Below, piece by piece: positions 44,707 through 54,580 of a stretch of DNA of 64,000 nt (its first letter is position 1; each line of letters starts with the position of its first letter). The position numbers were made by a program, and so were the translations under genes. The stretch covers positions 80,253,501 through 80,317,500 of the forward strand of contig CP136890.1 of assembly GCA_034359265.1 (NCBI GenBank), in the 5' to 3' direction. A model generated the notes under the pieces. The model was not told where the DNA came from and made no database searches. It saw only the letters and a program-made list of their open reading frames with translations. Origin of the DNA: Canna indica (lineage: Eukaryota; Streptophyta; Magnoliopsida; Zingiberales; Cannaceae).

Positions 44707-45745
44707 TCATTGGGGGTTAGAGGGCTTAGGAATCCAAAGTATCCTAGCAACACTTGGATTTCTCTTTAACGCACAATCATGGATGGCATGCCCAAATACA
44801 CCACAACAAAAGCAATGTCCATGAAATTTTTTCTTTTCATTTTTAACATGGACATGAGATTTAATTTTTGAATGCTTGTCATGTGAAACATTGTGAGTAT
44901 GAGCATTCTTAGAAAAAATATTTTTCTTTTGAGTATGAGATTTAATGGTAGAATGCTTAGCATGGGAATGATGATGAATATTGGCATTCTTTACATAAGC
45001 ATTTTTCATTCTAGTGTTCTTAGGAAATGAAGCATTTTTTAATTCATTTACTTTCTTATTCAAGAAAGTAATCTCACTTTTCATTTCATTCATGGATTTA
45101 TGTAATACATGTAACTGAGATTTTAACATGCAATTCTCTTTTTCTAAATTGTTATTCTTGAGCTTCAAGTCCTTAAGCTCAAGTTCTACATTATCATGGC
45201 ATGAATCAAATGAACTAGATTTCAATTTTTCATTTTCTAGTTTGGATTCATGCAAATGAGAATTAAGCATTACATTTTTCCTTTTTTAGCATTTTGTTTT
45301 CCTTATCTTTTCTAACTAGCAAGACATATATTTTTTGAGATTCATCAACTAGTTCTTCATATGACATATTGAATGAACTAGATGAGCTAGTACTAACATT
45401 ATTATTATTATGACTAGAAGGAGAAGAGTGTACCTCATCTTTGGTACTTATGAGACAAACTTTTGAAGTAGCTTCATAGTCATTGCTAGAGGGTGCTTCA
45501 AATGTGTGAGAGATGGAGGTGGAAGCACTTGACCTCTTCCTTGCTTTGTTCTTCATGCTTGGGTAATTTTTCTTCACATGCCCTTTCTCTTTGCAAGTAT
45601 GATAGATTACTCTTCTTTTTCGGCTCTTGGTGCTACTTCTTTGACTAGAAGAGCTATGGGCATCAAAACCAAGAATAGTAGTAGATGTGTGACCATTGTC
45701 ATCACCACCGTCATCAAACATGCCACCGTCATCAGGCACTTCCAC
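44707..45745 (-). pseudogene. Gag of copy B (N-terminus deleted, one frameshift)
   Basis: The minus-strand frames 45745-45263 and 45270-44707 together encode the C-terminal two-thirds of the family Gag. The first CCHC knuckle is HTCKEKGHVKKNY, with the last Cys changed to Tyr. Then follow a Ser/Asn-rich stretch, a coiled-coil segment (LENEKLKSSSF, LELKDLKLKNNNLEKEN), a His/Lys-rich linker, and a second knuckle CFCCGVFGHAIHDC (intact CX2CX4HX4C). It ends in VARILWIPKPS. The two frames overlap near 45265, so one indel separates them. The UBN2/DUF4219-like N-terminus was lost in the deletion that joins gag to the LTR at 45734-45739. Confidence 0.88.
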
Positions 45746-46942
45746 ACCCGGAAGTATCCCGTCTTTCTACCGAGAGCACTTTCCCACCTCAACCCTAAGG
45801 GACAACTAAGCTAATCTTAGTAAACACTACGTTTACACAAGTGGCTTTACTCCTTCTACACCAACGATACCACTTTCCACACACAAGACCAAACACCTGA
45901 TCTTCTCAAACCCAAATAAAATAGTTCAAATAACAATAAAGATTACAAACAAAAGAGCTAGGGATAAACCAATAATAAAAGCTCCTTTGCAAGCCTTTGA
46001 AAACTTCGACTCGTCAAGGAACGATTTTGATCAAAAACTCGAGTTGAAGCAGCAGCTGACACTTGAGAAAGGTTGCCGCGGAAAGAAATAGAGCGTCTTT
46101 TGATCAATTGATGGAAGGCTTAGAGCTTCCTTTTAATAGCTCAATAAAATTTGTAATAGGAAAGGAAGAAGCTTAAATGAAGTATCAGAGGGTGTATTTA
46201 TACCCTCGTGAAGAAACGATTATTCAACGGGTAGAAAACTATCCGTTACAAACCGCCGATCAAAGCGCCGGTCGAAGCATCAGTCGGCCGGTCATTCGAC
46301 CGCTACAATTATCCCTGTGGTTAGTTGATCGACTGGTCGACCGCCAGACGCAGATTGCATGATCCGCGATCTTCGGTCGACCCGTCAGTCGACCGACGCA
46401 ATTGCATCTTCGACTTATACGCAGGTCGATCGACTGCTTGGTCGACCGCCAGCCTTGGCCAATTTCTTTCTCCATTTGATCGACCCGTCGGTCAACCGAC
46501 GCGATCTTTCATCGCGGGTATCAATAGGTCGGTCGTCCGACGGGTTGACCGCCCAAGCTACTACCCATTTTGGGCTTCCATCGGTCGACTGAACCTAGGC
46601 TTAATATTATTTCTTCAGCCTATTTCTTCCGCGCTTCGTTGTCGTGTTCCGGCTTTCAACGAGCATCATCTTGGAGAGCTTTCGACTTGATCTTTGGACT
46701 CGTCCAAGTGACTTTGGTGTACTCGTCGATCTTCAGGAAACTTTCACGACGAACCCGAGCGCGACGATCAATGTCCTTCCAATTTCGTGATTTCTCCGAT
46801 TTCACCGATCGAGGACATCGAATGCTAGTCGATATGGAACCTGAAAGATATTCTCAATGAAATCATTAGTTCCATGTTTGTTATCATCAAAACCATCAAG
46901 ATCGAGATTAAGGCTAAGGTTGATCAAAACCTAAAGCCAACA
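45734..46942 (-). repeat. 5' LTR remnant of copy B
   Basis: It matches the 3' LTR from its TGTTGGC end (46942) to the ACTTCC hairpin region, then stops at AGGCAC (45734-45739). AGGCAC is also present at the equivalent LTR site near 40376, so the deletion junction shows six-base microhomology. The palindrome array is at 46255-46595. Confidence 0.88.
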
Positions 46943-47480
46943 AAGCAGACTAACAAAGATGACACTAAGGACAAAAAGTGAAAAAGCCCAACAAGAAGGG
47001 AGACGGGCGAGATCGCCGAGGACAAGACGACGATAATAGGAAGAGATCACTTCCCCGACCTAGCGCCAGATACAACGAATACACCCCATTGAACACCAAA
47101 AGGAAGACCATTCTCCGTGAAATTTCTGACCTATAGCTTCTCAAACATCCCAACAATGCTGGGAACATAAGATATCATCCAATGCAGATAGAAGCAAGAA
47201 ATGTGAATTTCATCGCACTTATGGGCACACCACCGAGGAATGTGTGGTGCTTAAAGACCACATCGAAAATTTGATACGGGAAGGATGACTCGACCGTTAA
47301 ATTAATCGCAGAAGGAGCTGCAGCCGAGATCGAAATGGCTATGATCACTGATGCCGAAGTCAGAGTAGAGCACCCCTGAGCAACACCAGGGGCAATCAGG
47401 ACAACGACAAAACAAATTGACTGAACAATGAGATCCGCGGGGTCATCGACCACATAGTTGGAGGATTTGTAGGAGGAGGC
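46943..47480 (+). pseudogene. Gypsy gag C-terminus with Cys-His knuckle
   Basis: Host-element sequence resumes after copy B. Frames encode ARYNEYTPLNTKRKTILREI near 47065-47125 and then DADRSKKCEFHRTYGHTTEE with the following CVVLKDHIENLI (about 47181-47270). This is the Tat-type gag knuckle C-H-GH-C followed by the LKD.IE.LI segment. Frames change, so it is non-functional. Confidence 0.82.
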
Positions 47481-47489
47481 AAGACAGGC

Positions 47490-47954
47490 TTGGCTAGAAA
47501 AAGGTCCCTCCGAGCCATTATGGCAATTGATGGCACGACTCGCCCGCAGAGATCCTGCGCTAGAACCCCGATAATATCATTCTATGAATTTGATTTCCAT
47601 GGAATTGATAAAAACCTAAACAATCATGTCATCATTTCTGTAATCGCTGACAACTTTATTGTCAGAAAAGTCATGGTAGATCAGGGAAGCTCGCCTAACA
47701 TCCTCCTTTCCCCAAGATTCAGAAAGATGCAACTGATTGAAATTTCACTCCATCCTTACAACGGAGACCTAGTCGGCATCTCGGATGAACAAGTTAGCGT
47801 CCAAGGCTATGTGTGGCTAAGAACGATGTTTGACTCCCAACCGAGGCAAGGATGATCAACGTGCAATACCTAGTTATTAACATGCCTAGCCCTTATCACA
47901 TGATTCTGGGGTGACCTTCACTGAACATCATGGGAGCCGTCGTATCAACTCCAC
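47490..47954 (+). pseudogene. Gypsy aspartic protease region
   Basis: The frame encodes PIISFYEFDFHGIDKN, VIISVIADNFIVRKVMVDQG and SSPNILLSPRFRKMQL, matching the Tat-type protease, where the active site is VD(T/S)GSS. Here it reads DQG, a substitution at the residue next to the catalytic Asp. A stop follows at about 47853. The last recognisable piece (NIMGAVVSTPHL) is the linker before RT, cut at about 47955. Confidence 0.85.
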
Positions 47955-48281
47955 ACTTGTTTTTGAAAAGGAAGATTAATGCTTCCTCTCTTAAAAGTTC
48001 TAGAAATCAAAATGATTCATCTTGGAAACCCCAAAACAAAAATGTTTTTTCTAAGAATGCTCATGTTCATCATAACTCACATGTTAAGCATTCCAATGCT
48101 AGATCTCATGTCCATAGTATAAATAAGAAGAAATTTAATGGACATTATTTTTGTTGTGATATTTTTTGCTATGCCATTAATGATTGTGCTTTCAAGAAAA
48201 ATTCAAGTGTAGCTAGGATAGTTTGGATTCCTAGGCCATCTAGCCCTCAAGGACCCAAAGTCATTTGGGTATCATCATAAA
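47955..48281 (+). pseudogene. Copy D gag C-terminal fragment, plus strand
   Basis: It encodes NKNVFSKNAHVHHNSHVKHS, then INKKKFNGHYFCCDIFCYAI with the knuckle completed by NDC (one position, GH to CY, has lost the His), and ARIVWIPRPSSPQGPKVIWV, ending at a stop at 48279-48281. It is homologous to the C-terminus of the Gags of copies B and C, but on the opposite strand to the rest of copy D. Confidence 0.85.
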
Positions 48282-48289
48282 GAAACTTC

Positions 48290-48956
48290 GAGGAACTAGA
48301 AGAATTAGATATATGATTATGATTATCATGGCTAGAAGAAGAACATACCTCCTCATCGATATTCATGATGTTAGCTTCGTGACCATGGTGTGAGGATGCT
48401 TCATTTGATACACGTGAGTGAGTGGAACTATTTGACATCTGTTTTGCCTTATTTTTCATACTAGAGCAATTCTTCTTCACGTGTCATTTCTCATTGCATA
48501 TGTGACATATCACTTTTCTCTTTTGATTCTTTGTACTTCTTTTGCTAGATACACTATTAGCTTCAAAAACTTCATTAATTAGATATAGGAGTATGACAAT
48601 TGTCATCGTCTCCTTCATTTAGGGTAAAAAGTTCTTCAGTTTTAGCATAATCATAAAGCATGTTCAAAGTAGCTCAAATATTATATGGCGAAGTACAATG
48701 CATGACATTTTTCAAAAGTGTTATTTTCCAAAGAACAATATAGGCAATTTGTTGCCTTAGCATTTAACTCAAACCTATTAATTTGCTCTTGGGTCCATGC
48801 ATCCATATTTTTCTTAGGTTCTATGTAATTTGACTTTACCATGTTAAACACACCTATATCTTGAGTCTTTAAGAATGTATACATTATTCCTTTCCAAAGA
48901 CCAAAGTTTAACTCATCAAACCTAGGTGGTATAAACGCTACCAACTCTAGTGTCAT
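48290..48956 (-). pseudogene. Copy D gag N-terminal part, minus strand
   Basis: Starts at the ATG at 48956: LVAFIPPRFDELNFGLWKGI, MYTFLKTQDIGVFNMVKSNY, WTQEQINRFELNAKATNCLY. This is the UBN2/DUF4219-like N-terminal region of plant Copia Gags. After frameshifts near 48690 and 48590 it continues through a first CCHC knuckle (CHICNEK then a stop, then HVKKNC) and a Ser-rich stretch, ending near 48290 at the inversion junction. Confidence 0.85.
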
Positions 48957-49010
48957 TTTTCGGATTGAGACTAGATGTAGAGGAGACGGTGAAATCTCAA
49001 TCTACGACCT

Positions 49011-49022
49011 GCTCTGATACCA
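49011..49022 (-). other. Primer-binding site of copy D, tRNA-iMet type
   Basis: On the minus strand TGGTATCAGAGC follows the LTR end after a two-base spacer. It is the perfect plant iMet site. In copy C the equivalent site is degenerate (TGGTATCTGAGTG, 59275-59287). Confidence 0.9.
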
Positions 49023-49024
49023 AA

Positions 49025-50351
49025 TGTTGGAGAAATGATCACACTAGAGGGGGGTGAATAGTGTGTTATCTAAATCTTTTTGCATAATTTTAGTTTTTTT
49101 TATTTTAATTGTTTTCTTACAACTTAGGCAATTCACAATTAGATGATTAAATACGGAAGGAAGCGATAAAAAAAGCAGTTAAGCAAACACAAGAAGAACA
49201 ATGCTAACACAAAGGAATTTATAGTGGTTCGGCCAACCGCCTACTCCACTACCTAAGACTTGTGCTTAGGATTTCACATACAAATGCACTAAATTAAGAG
49301 TGGCTTATAATTGAGGACTTTACACCGGAAAGACCCTACACAACCTTCGAAGGTACTTCCACACCCGGAAGTATCCACCTTCACACCGAGTGAGCTTTCC
49401 CATCTCAATTCCTAAGAATAACTCCTAATCTAGTTTTACACAAGTGGCTTTACACCTTAAACACCAAGGTTACCACAAACTCGTTAAGCCCTACACAAGG
49501 TCTATTATGGAATCAAGTTAATACAATGAAAAACAAACTAAAAATACTTTAATCACAAGAAGAGAGAAATGATGACTTATCACAATAGGATCACCTAGCA
49601 TCTTCTTGTTGAGCCTAGCAAGCTTGAAGGACCCTCCAATGATGAACACTTGAGATTGAGGGATCAAGGATTAGGTTTTGAAGATTTGATCAAGAGAGAG
49701 CTTAGAAGATGCTTAGGATCATTCTTTGAGGCTTTGAGACATCAATAACCATGTGGGACGATGTTTTGAGTGGATATTTATAACCCCCCAAACTCAAGGT
49801 GTCGTCAACGGGCGTTTTTTTGCCCGTTGGCGACGTCCGATCGCTTGCCGGTTGATCTTTGGTCGATCGACCGTGAGCATACTGTTGCTTTCTAGAAACA
49901 GTCGGTCGATCGAATTGGCTACTTACTACCAATTTTTTATCACAATCGGTCGACCGACCAATCGATCGAATTGGCTACTGCCAATTTTTGACCATATTTG
50001 GTCGACTGAATTGGCTACTGCCAATTTTTGCGGGTTGAGCTTGTATTTCCCAACTTTCTTCTTGTGCTCTTTGTTTGCGGGTTTTGGCCTTCAGCGTGCT
50101 TCAATTTGAAGAGCTTGTCATGTGTTCTCTGAATCCACCCATGACATCTTTGGTGCACACGTCAAACTTCTATAGGTTGTCGTAAATGTACGTCGTATCA
50201 AGATGAATGTCTCATACTATGAAATCGGTTTCCGCCTTTTGTCGAACCTACGACCTTCATGCTTCAAGAACTTGGTTAGATAGACTTGGTTTGTTATCAT
50301 CAAAATAATCATGAAGAGAGTAGAGCACGAAGGAAAAACCTTCGGCCAACA
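49025..50351 (-). repeat. 5' LTR of copy D (divergent subfamily)
   Basis: 1327 bp. It has the family blocks TTATAGTGGTTCGGCC (49220) and CTTCCACACCCGGAAG (49358), and the hairpin CCTAAG-ACTTGTG-CTTAGG (49252-49270) whose loop differs from the other LTRs while the stem is kept. The palindrome array is short (49858-50005). The terminal arm CGAAGG-AAAAA-CCTTCG near 50329 is a perfect stem. Confidence 0.88.
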
Positions 50352-50569
50352 TATGACTGTCAATCCCTTCTACAAACAACCAATTCTAGAATTTTACTGC
50401 AACTCATCTGAAGATATTTCTGAACCTCGTAGCAGTCATTTTCACAAAGTTTCTTAGAGGAAGTTGGTACAAGTTTTGTCTAGACACCATAAATAAATTT
50501 GTTGGTTTTTTTGAGTTTGCATCTTCTTGTGATGAGTCTGATTAGTCCAATTCGGAGTTTCTAAAATTA

Positions 50570-51206
50570 GTTGGCAAAGAAGTGTCAAATGGTGATATTC
50601 CAAACTGGAATGGTAGTCACGATATAAGATCTTCTTCACTGAACACTTTTTATGCAGTCTTATTTCTCATTACCATAAATCATTGGATTCCAACCTCTCA
50701 TATTACTTTTTTCAGCAAGGAAATGATAATGTTGCTCTATAAAATTACCAATGGGATTCCTTTCAACCTTGGCAGTTTGATATATGAGCAAATTATTTAT
50801 GTAAGAAGTAGACTTCAATCCAAGTCCAGAATGTTCTTAATTTTTCCTAACTTAATCTATGGAATCCTGGAAAGACAATAATTCAAATGTTCATCAGGTG
50901 AAGTACTAGAACCTTTGGGTACTTCTCTCAAGATTCATCACAAGATCTTAAAAAGGGTTGGAGCTCCTGTCAAGAATTTGCCTTGACTCAAGTTCAACTA
51001 AGACTGCTTCTGGTGCTACCTCAACTGCAGAAAGGGAGATTCTAGATGAGTTATTCTCTACCAGAGAAATCAAGGCTAAACTCCAGCAGCATGTAATTAC
51101 AATAGAAAAGAAAATTATTGATTACTTCACTGCTACCACTGCAGAACTAGCCTCCCTTTCCTCTAGAAGTTTATCTGATTCATCTTCCTCTGAAAGTTCT
51201 GATTAA
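50570..51206 (+). pseudogene. Putative plant transposon protein of element F
   Basis: Three overlapping frame pieces make one product. The first is SLNTFYAVLFLITINHWIPT, SHITFFSKEMIMLLYKITNG and IPFNLGSLIYEQIIYVRSRL (50635-50880). The second is GEVLEPLGTSLKIHHKILKR (about 50899-50960). The third has REILDELFSTREIKAKLQQH and a Ser/acidic tail ending at 51206. The layout resembles the 'putative plant transposon protein' domain found in non-autonomous plant LTR elements (aromatic 'hWI..SHI..' strand followed by LIY..I). That match is from memory and needs a profile search. Two frameshifts make it a pseudogene. Confidence 0.5.
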
Positions 51207-51217
51207 ACACTGACTTT

Positions 51218-51385
51218 CTTTTTTCTTTTTCTTTTTTTTAAAAAAATAGCTTTATAACATAGTCATTACAAGTCGTACACATAGACGTGGAAAGAGGCGC
51301 ATTAAGCGCTATAACGAGGGATCGAACCCAAGACCAAAGGCAACATAGCCGGATGCTACTTCCACTAGAGTACAAGTGGGTTCAC
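51218..51385 (-). mobile_element. tRNA-type SINE with 13-bp TSD
   Basis: AAACACTGACTTT at 51205-51217 is repeated at 51386-51398. Between them, on the minus strand, is a 168-bp unit starting GTGAACCCACTTGTAC. It has a perfect pol III B box GGTTCGATCCC (51318-51328) about 57 nt from its 5' end and a purine-rich 3' tail (51218-51240: A/G-rich on the minus strand). Length, B-box position, tail and long TSD fit a SINE mobilised by LINE machinery. The A box is not clear. Confidence 0.85.
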
Positions 51386-51731
51386 AAACACTGACTTTTT
51401 TGTTTTACTCCTTTGGCTTATTATGCCAAAAAGGGGGAAAACAAGTATCTGGTTGTAACTTCTCTTGGTGATGCTACTTTAAACTCTTTGGTTGTGGTAC
51501 TTAAAACTTTATGACTGGTCTGGTTGTATGTTGCTTTGGATGATGGTTGGTTGTAATATTTTACTTGCTCTGTCTGTATGGTGTAAATCTGTGGGATTGT
51601 GGTCTATCTATGACCTTGACTAGATATTGTTCTTTTAATTGCTGAATTATTTGATGCAGTTAAAACTTCCTATTGTCATATGTTATTATATGGTCAGTAT
51701 GGGTTTTGCCAAATAAGTCAAATGGGGAGAT

Positions 51732-52681
51732 TGTTAGTGTTTGGCTTTTATATGCTGATTGTATTTGGCAAAAGTATTCCTGGTGAATTCTCAATTTTAT
51801 GCACAGTCACAACTATAAGGAGTTCTGACTATATGATGACAGTTTCAACTGTGAAAGGACAGTCTCAACCGCTTCTACAGTCTGAGGTTTTCTGGATAAG
51901 TTTGTTGCGAATGAGATGGAGGTTGGACTTCAATATTAGTGATGATTCTCTTGATATCTCTGGTATTATTAATCATCGTTATTTATTTATTGTTTGTTCG
52001 TTTTGGGTATTATGAGTAGTGGAGAGTTTCCTATTCTTTATGTTCTGGGTGTTACTGTTTGATTTGAACTTTATGATGTCTTCAATGTTGGCTATTCAAA
52101 TCGATGACTGTTGGTAATTTAACTGATGGGTTCATTAAACAACATAGTTATGAACAACATTGATTCAGATCTTTCAGTTGTCTCATATAAATTCCGATGA
52201 AAAGATCTGATCTGCAACTCTCCATGTGCGATCAATGTGTTGTCATTTATTGAGTTGAGTTGAGACTGTTGAGTGCAGACTGCTGTGTGCAGAAAGGCAA
52301 ATCTACATTTCTTATCTTGAGGTGAAGATGGTTTCGGGCGGATAACTCGCTACAACACAAGGCTGTATGGAGGACGGAACTCTGTGGCTTGGATGTCATA
52401 GAAAGGCAAGTTGGTATTTACTTGTAATAGCAAATAGGTTTTTGTTATTTACAATTAACTATAGTACTGGTAGTCGAATTTCGGATGTGAAATCAAGATG
52501 ACTTATATTGTACTTATTGAGAGTGGATTGGGCATCTGTCCGGTGAGTGCCCCGCAAATTAGGTGACTGGTTTCGTCACTAAACTGCGTAAACAAACCTC
52601 TTGTGTTTGTGTGTGCTTTTGTTTTGATTCTTTCTTTGTTACTAGTAGCAGTTACAACTTTCTATTCAACTGCCCTTAACA
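51732..52681 (+). repeat. 3' LTR of element F
   Basis: 950 bp from TGTTAGTGTTTGG to CCCTTAACA, giving short inverted ends TGTTA/TAACA. It follows a purine tract directly. The end region (AAACAAACCTCTTGTGTTTG) has the look of U5. No sequence resembling a primer-binding site follows, which fits a 3' LTR. Confidence 0.65.
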
Positions 52682-52749
52682 GAAGTCCCCTTAGAGACAT
52701 AATTGTCATGATAGATTTGGAAAAATCATCAAAAGTTGAGATATATTTC

Positions 52750-53084
52750 GTAATTAACCCTTTCTATTAATATATGTTGATGACATTATTTTAACAAGCA
52801 ATTCAGATATGACAATACAATATATTTATACAAGTTTATCAAAAAAATTCTCATTAAAAGATATTTAGCCATTGACTTACTTTATTGGCATTGAGGTCAA
52901 CAAAACAGATGAAGACATCCTTTTAACCCCGAGGAAATACATCAATAATATACTGGATCAATTTCACATGCTTGATGCAAAAGGAATTCTAACACCTTTA
53001 GCATCATCTGTTGTCCTTAAACTAGATGATGGCACTTCTTCAACAGATGCCAATCAATACTCGAAAGCAATAGGCATATTTTTG
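52750..53084 (+). pseudogene. Copia RT, palm and connection
   Basis: LLIYVDDIILTSNSDMTIQY contains the intact catalytic YVDD (52773-52784). Next come FSLKDI, a stop, then LTYFIGIEVNKTDEDILLTP, RKYINNILDQFHMLDAKGIL and DANQYSKAIGIF, the classic Copia order 'YFLGIEV...QYIxDLL...YRSxVGxLxYL'. The reading frame is interrupted by a TAG near 52869 and by the LTR insertion at 53085. Confidence 0.93.
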
Positions 53085-54580
53085 TGTAGTCGAAATGACA
53101 ACACTAGAGTGGGGTGAATAGTATATTTACTAATTCAATTAGCCTAAATTTAATTTTAGTTGTTTCTCAAATCGTTTAGGCAATTTACGATTGAATGATT
53201 TGATGCGGAAGCAATATAAATATTTAAGCACAAGCAACAATAAATAACAATGCTAACACAATAATTTATAGTGGTTCGGCCCCAATGCCTACTCCACTAC
53301 CTAAGCACCCCGCTTAGGATTTTCAAACTAGATTAATTAGATTAAATCGGTTTCCCTTACACAGAGGACTTTGACTCGAAGAGTCTCACTCTCGACCTAA
53401 GGCACTTCCACACTTGGAAGTATCTGCCTTCTTATCGAGAGCACTCTTCCACCTCAATCCTAAGGGACAACTCACTTAATCCTAGCAAATTACGTTTATA
53501 CAAGTGGTTTTACTCCTTCTACACCGAGGATACCACTCACACAACAAGACCTAACACCCTAGGTCTTCACACGCACAAATCCAAAGTAAACTGATTTAAA
53601 TAACAGTTAAAATTATAATGAAAAGAGCTAAAGTATAAAACAAGATTAACTACTCTTTTCAGGCCTTCAATCCTTAAACTTGCTGGAAGATGAATCTTGT
53701 GTTGCAGCAGAGTTGAGGGAAGCAATTGGCGCTTGAAGAAGAACTCAACGGAAGAGCAGAGCGCACTGCAATCGATATTTGGAAGGCTCAAAAACTTCCT
53801 TTTAATTGCTCAATAAAATCTGTAAAAATCAAGGAAGAAGTTTAGAGGGGTTAGATGAATGATATTTATAGCCTCTCAAGGAAACGGCAGCTCAACGGAT
53901 AGAAAACTATTCGTTGTAGACGCTCGGTCGATTGGATCGACCACCCGAACGACCACTGCATTCCTCTCTGTGTGCGGTCGACCGACGGGTCGACCGCCCA
54001 GACACAAGACTGCGCTCCTGCAATCCGGTAGACCCATCGGTTAATCGATGCTAGGGAACCAGAGATGCGCGATCGCGCGATCCTCAATCCGGTCGATCGA
54101 TCAATCGACCTCTCGAGGTACTGCCTCTATTTGGCCTCTGTCGGTTGACCGAAGTAGCCACTGCCAATTTTTGGCAGTGTTCGATCGATTGACCGATCGA
54201 CCGAATTGGCTACTGCCAATTTCTTACACTCTTCGGTCGACCGAACAAATACTGATATTGTTTTTTCAACCCTTTTTCTTGCGCGCTTCATTTCCGGGTT
54301 TCGGCTTTCAATGAGCATCAACTTGGAGAGCTTTTCATTTGATCTTTGGACTCATCCAATGCGACTTTGGTGCACACGTCGATCTTCGAGAATTTTCCGC
54401 GACGAACTCGAGCGCAACGATCAATGTCCTTCCGATTTTTCGATTTTTCTGATCGAGGACATTGAACGCTAATCGATATGGAACCTGAAAGATTTCTCGA
54501 TGAAATATTAGTTCCATATTTGTTATCATCAAAACCGAGATTAAGAGATTAAGACCAAGGTTGAAAACCTAAAGCCAACA
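53085..54580 (-). repeat. 3' LTR of copy C
   Basis: 1496 bp; minus strand TGTTGGC...TTTCGACTACA. It carries the palindrome array at 53925-54245 and the hairpin CTAAGC-ACCCC-GCTTAG near 53300. It lacks the 133-bp duplication of the other LTR. Confidence 0.93.

Larger units (their letters stand above)
40053..46942 (-). mobile_element. Gag-only LTR retrotransposon, copy B, TSD AAGCA
   Basis: Both ends are exact: TGTCGGCG... at 40053 and ...AAGCCAACA at 46942, with AAGCA at 40048-40052 and 46943-46947. Read on the minus strand it has a 5' LTR remnant (45734-46942), gag (44707-45745), 3 kb of non-coding DNA (41601-44700), a polypurine tract (AAAAAGGGAGAGAT) and the 3' LTR (40053-41600). There are no protease, integrase, RT or RNase H motifs. 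A deletion has removed the end of the 5' LTR, the primer-binding site and the start of gag. Confidence 0.93.
38641..47955 (+). mobile_element. Gypsy (Tat-lineage type) retrotransposon, 5' half, split by copy B
   Basis: LTR, primer-binding region, gag, Cys-His knuckle and protease appear in order. Copy B (40053-46942) is inserted in gag with the duplication AAGCA. The element stops abruptly inside the protease-RT linker at about 47955, where copy D sequence starts. RT, RNase H and integrase are absent from the window. The TTTGGC..CCA.CGTGGGGC block after the LTR is the signature seen in Tat/Retand-type plant Gypsy elements. Confidence 0.85.
47955..50351. mobile_element. Gag-only LTR retrotransposon, copy D (rearranged)
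   Basis: The right part is in normal minus orientation: 5' LTR (49025-50351), primer-binding site (49011-49022) and gag N-terminus (48290-48956). The left part (47955-48281) is the gag C-terminus on the plus strand. So the two gag pieces point at each other across a junction near 48282. The coiled-coil part between them, the non-coding tail and the 3' LTR are missing. D's LTR is a divergent subfamily (TGTTGGCCGAAGG start). Confidence 0.85.
50352..52681 (+). mobile_element. Second pol-less LTR element (F), 3' part
   Basis: A coding remnant (50570-51206), a 3' UTR with GCCAAAAAGGGGGAAA (51425-51440), a polypurine-like AAATGGGGAGAT and a 3' LTR (51732-52681). The 5' LTR and 5' internal region are missing, cut by copy D. 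No protease, RT or integrase motif lies between the coding remnant and the LTR. A SINE has inserted just after the stop codon. Confidence 0.65.

Noticed and set aside
51218..51385. A genuine tRNA gene, because of the perfect B box
   Set aside because: No cloverleaf or anticodon arm can be drawn, the unit is longer than a tRNA, and it has a TSD and purine tail. A SINE explains it better.
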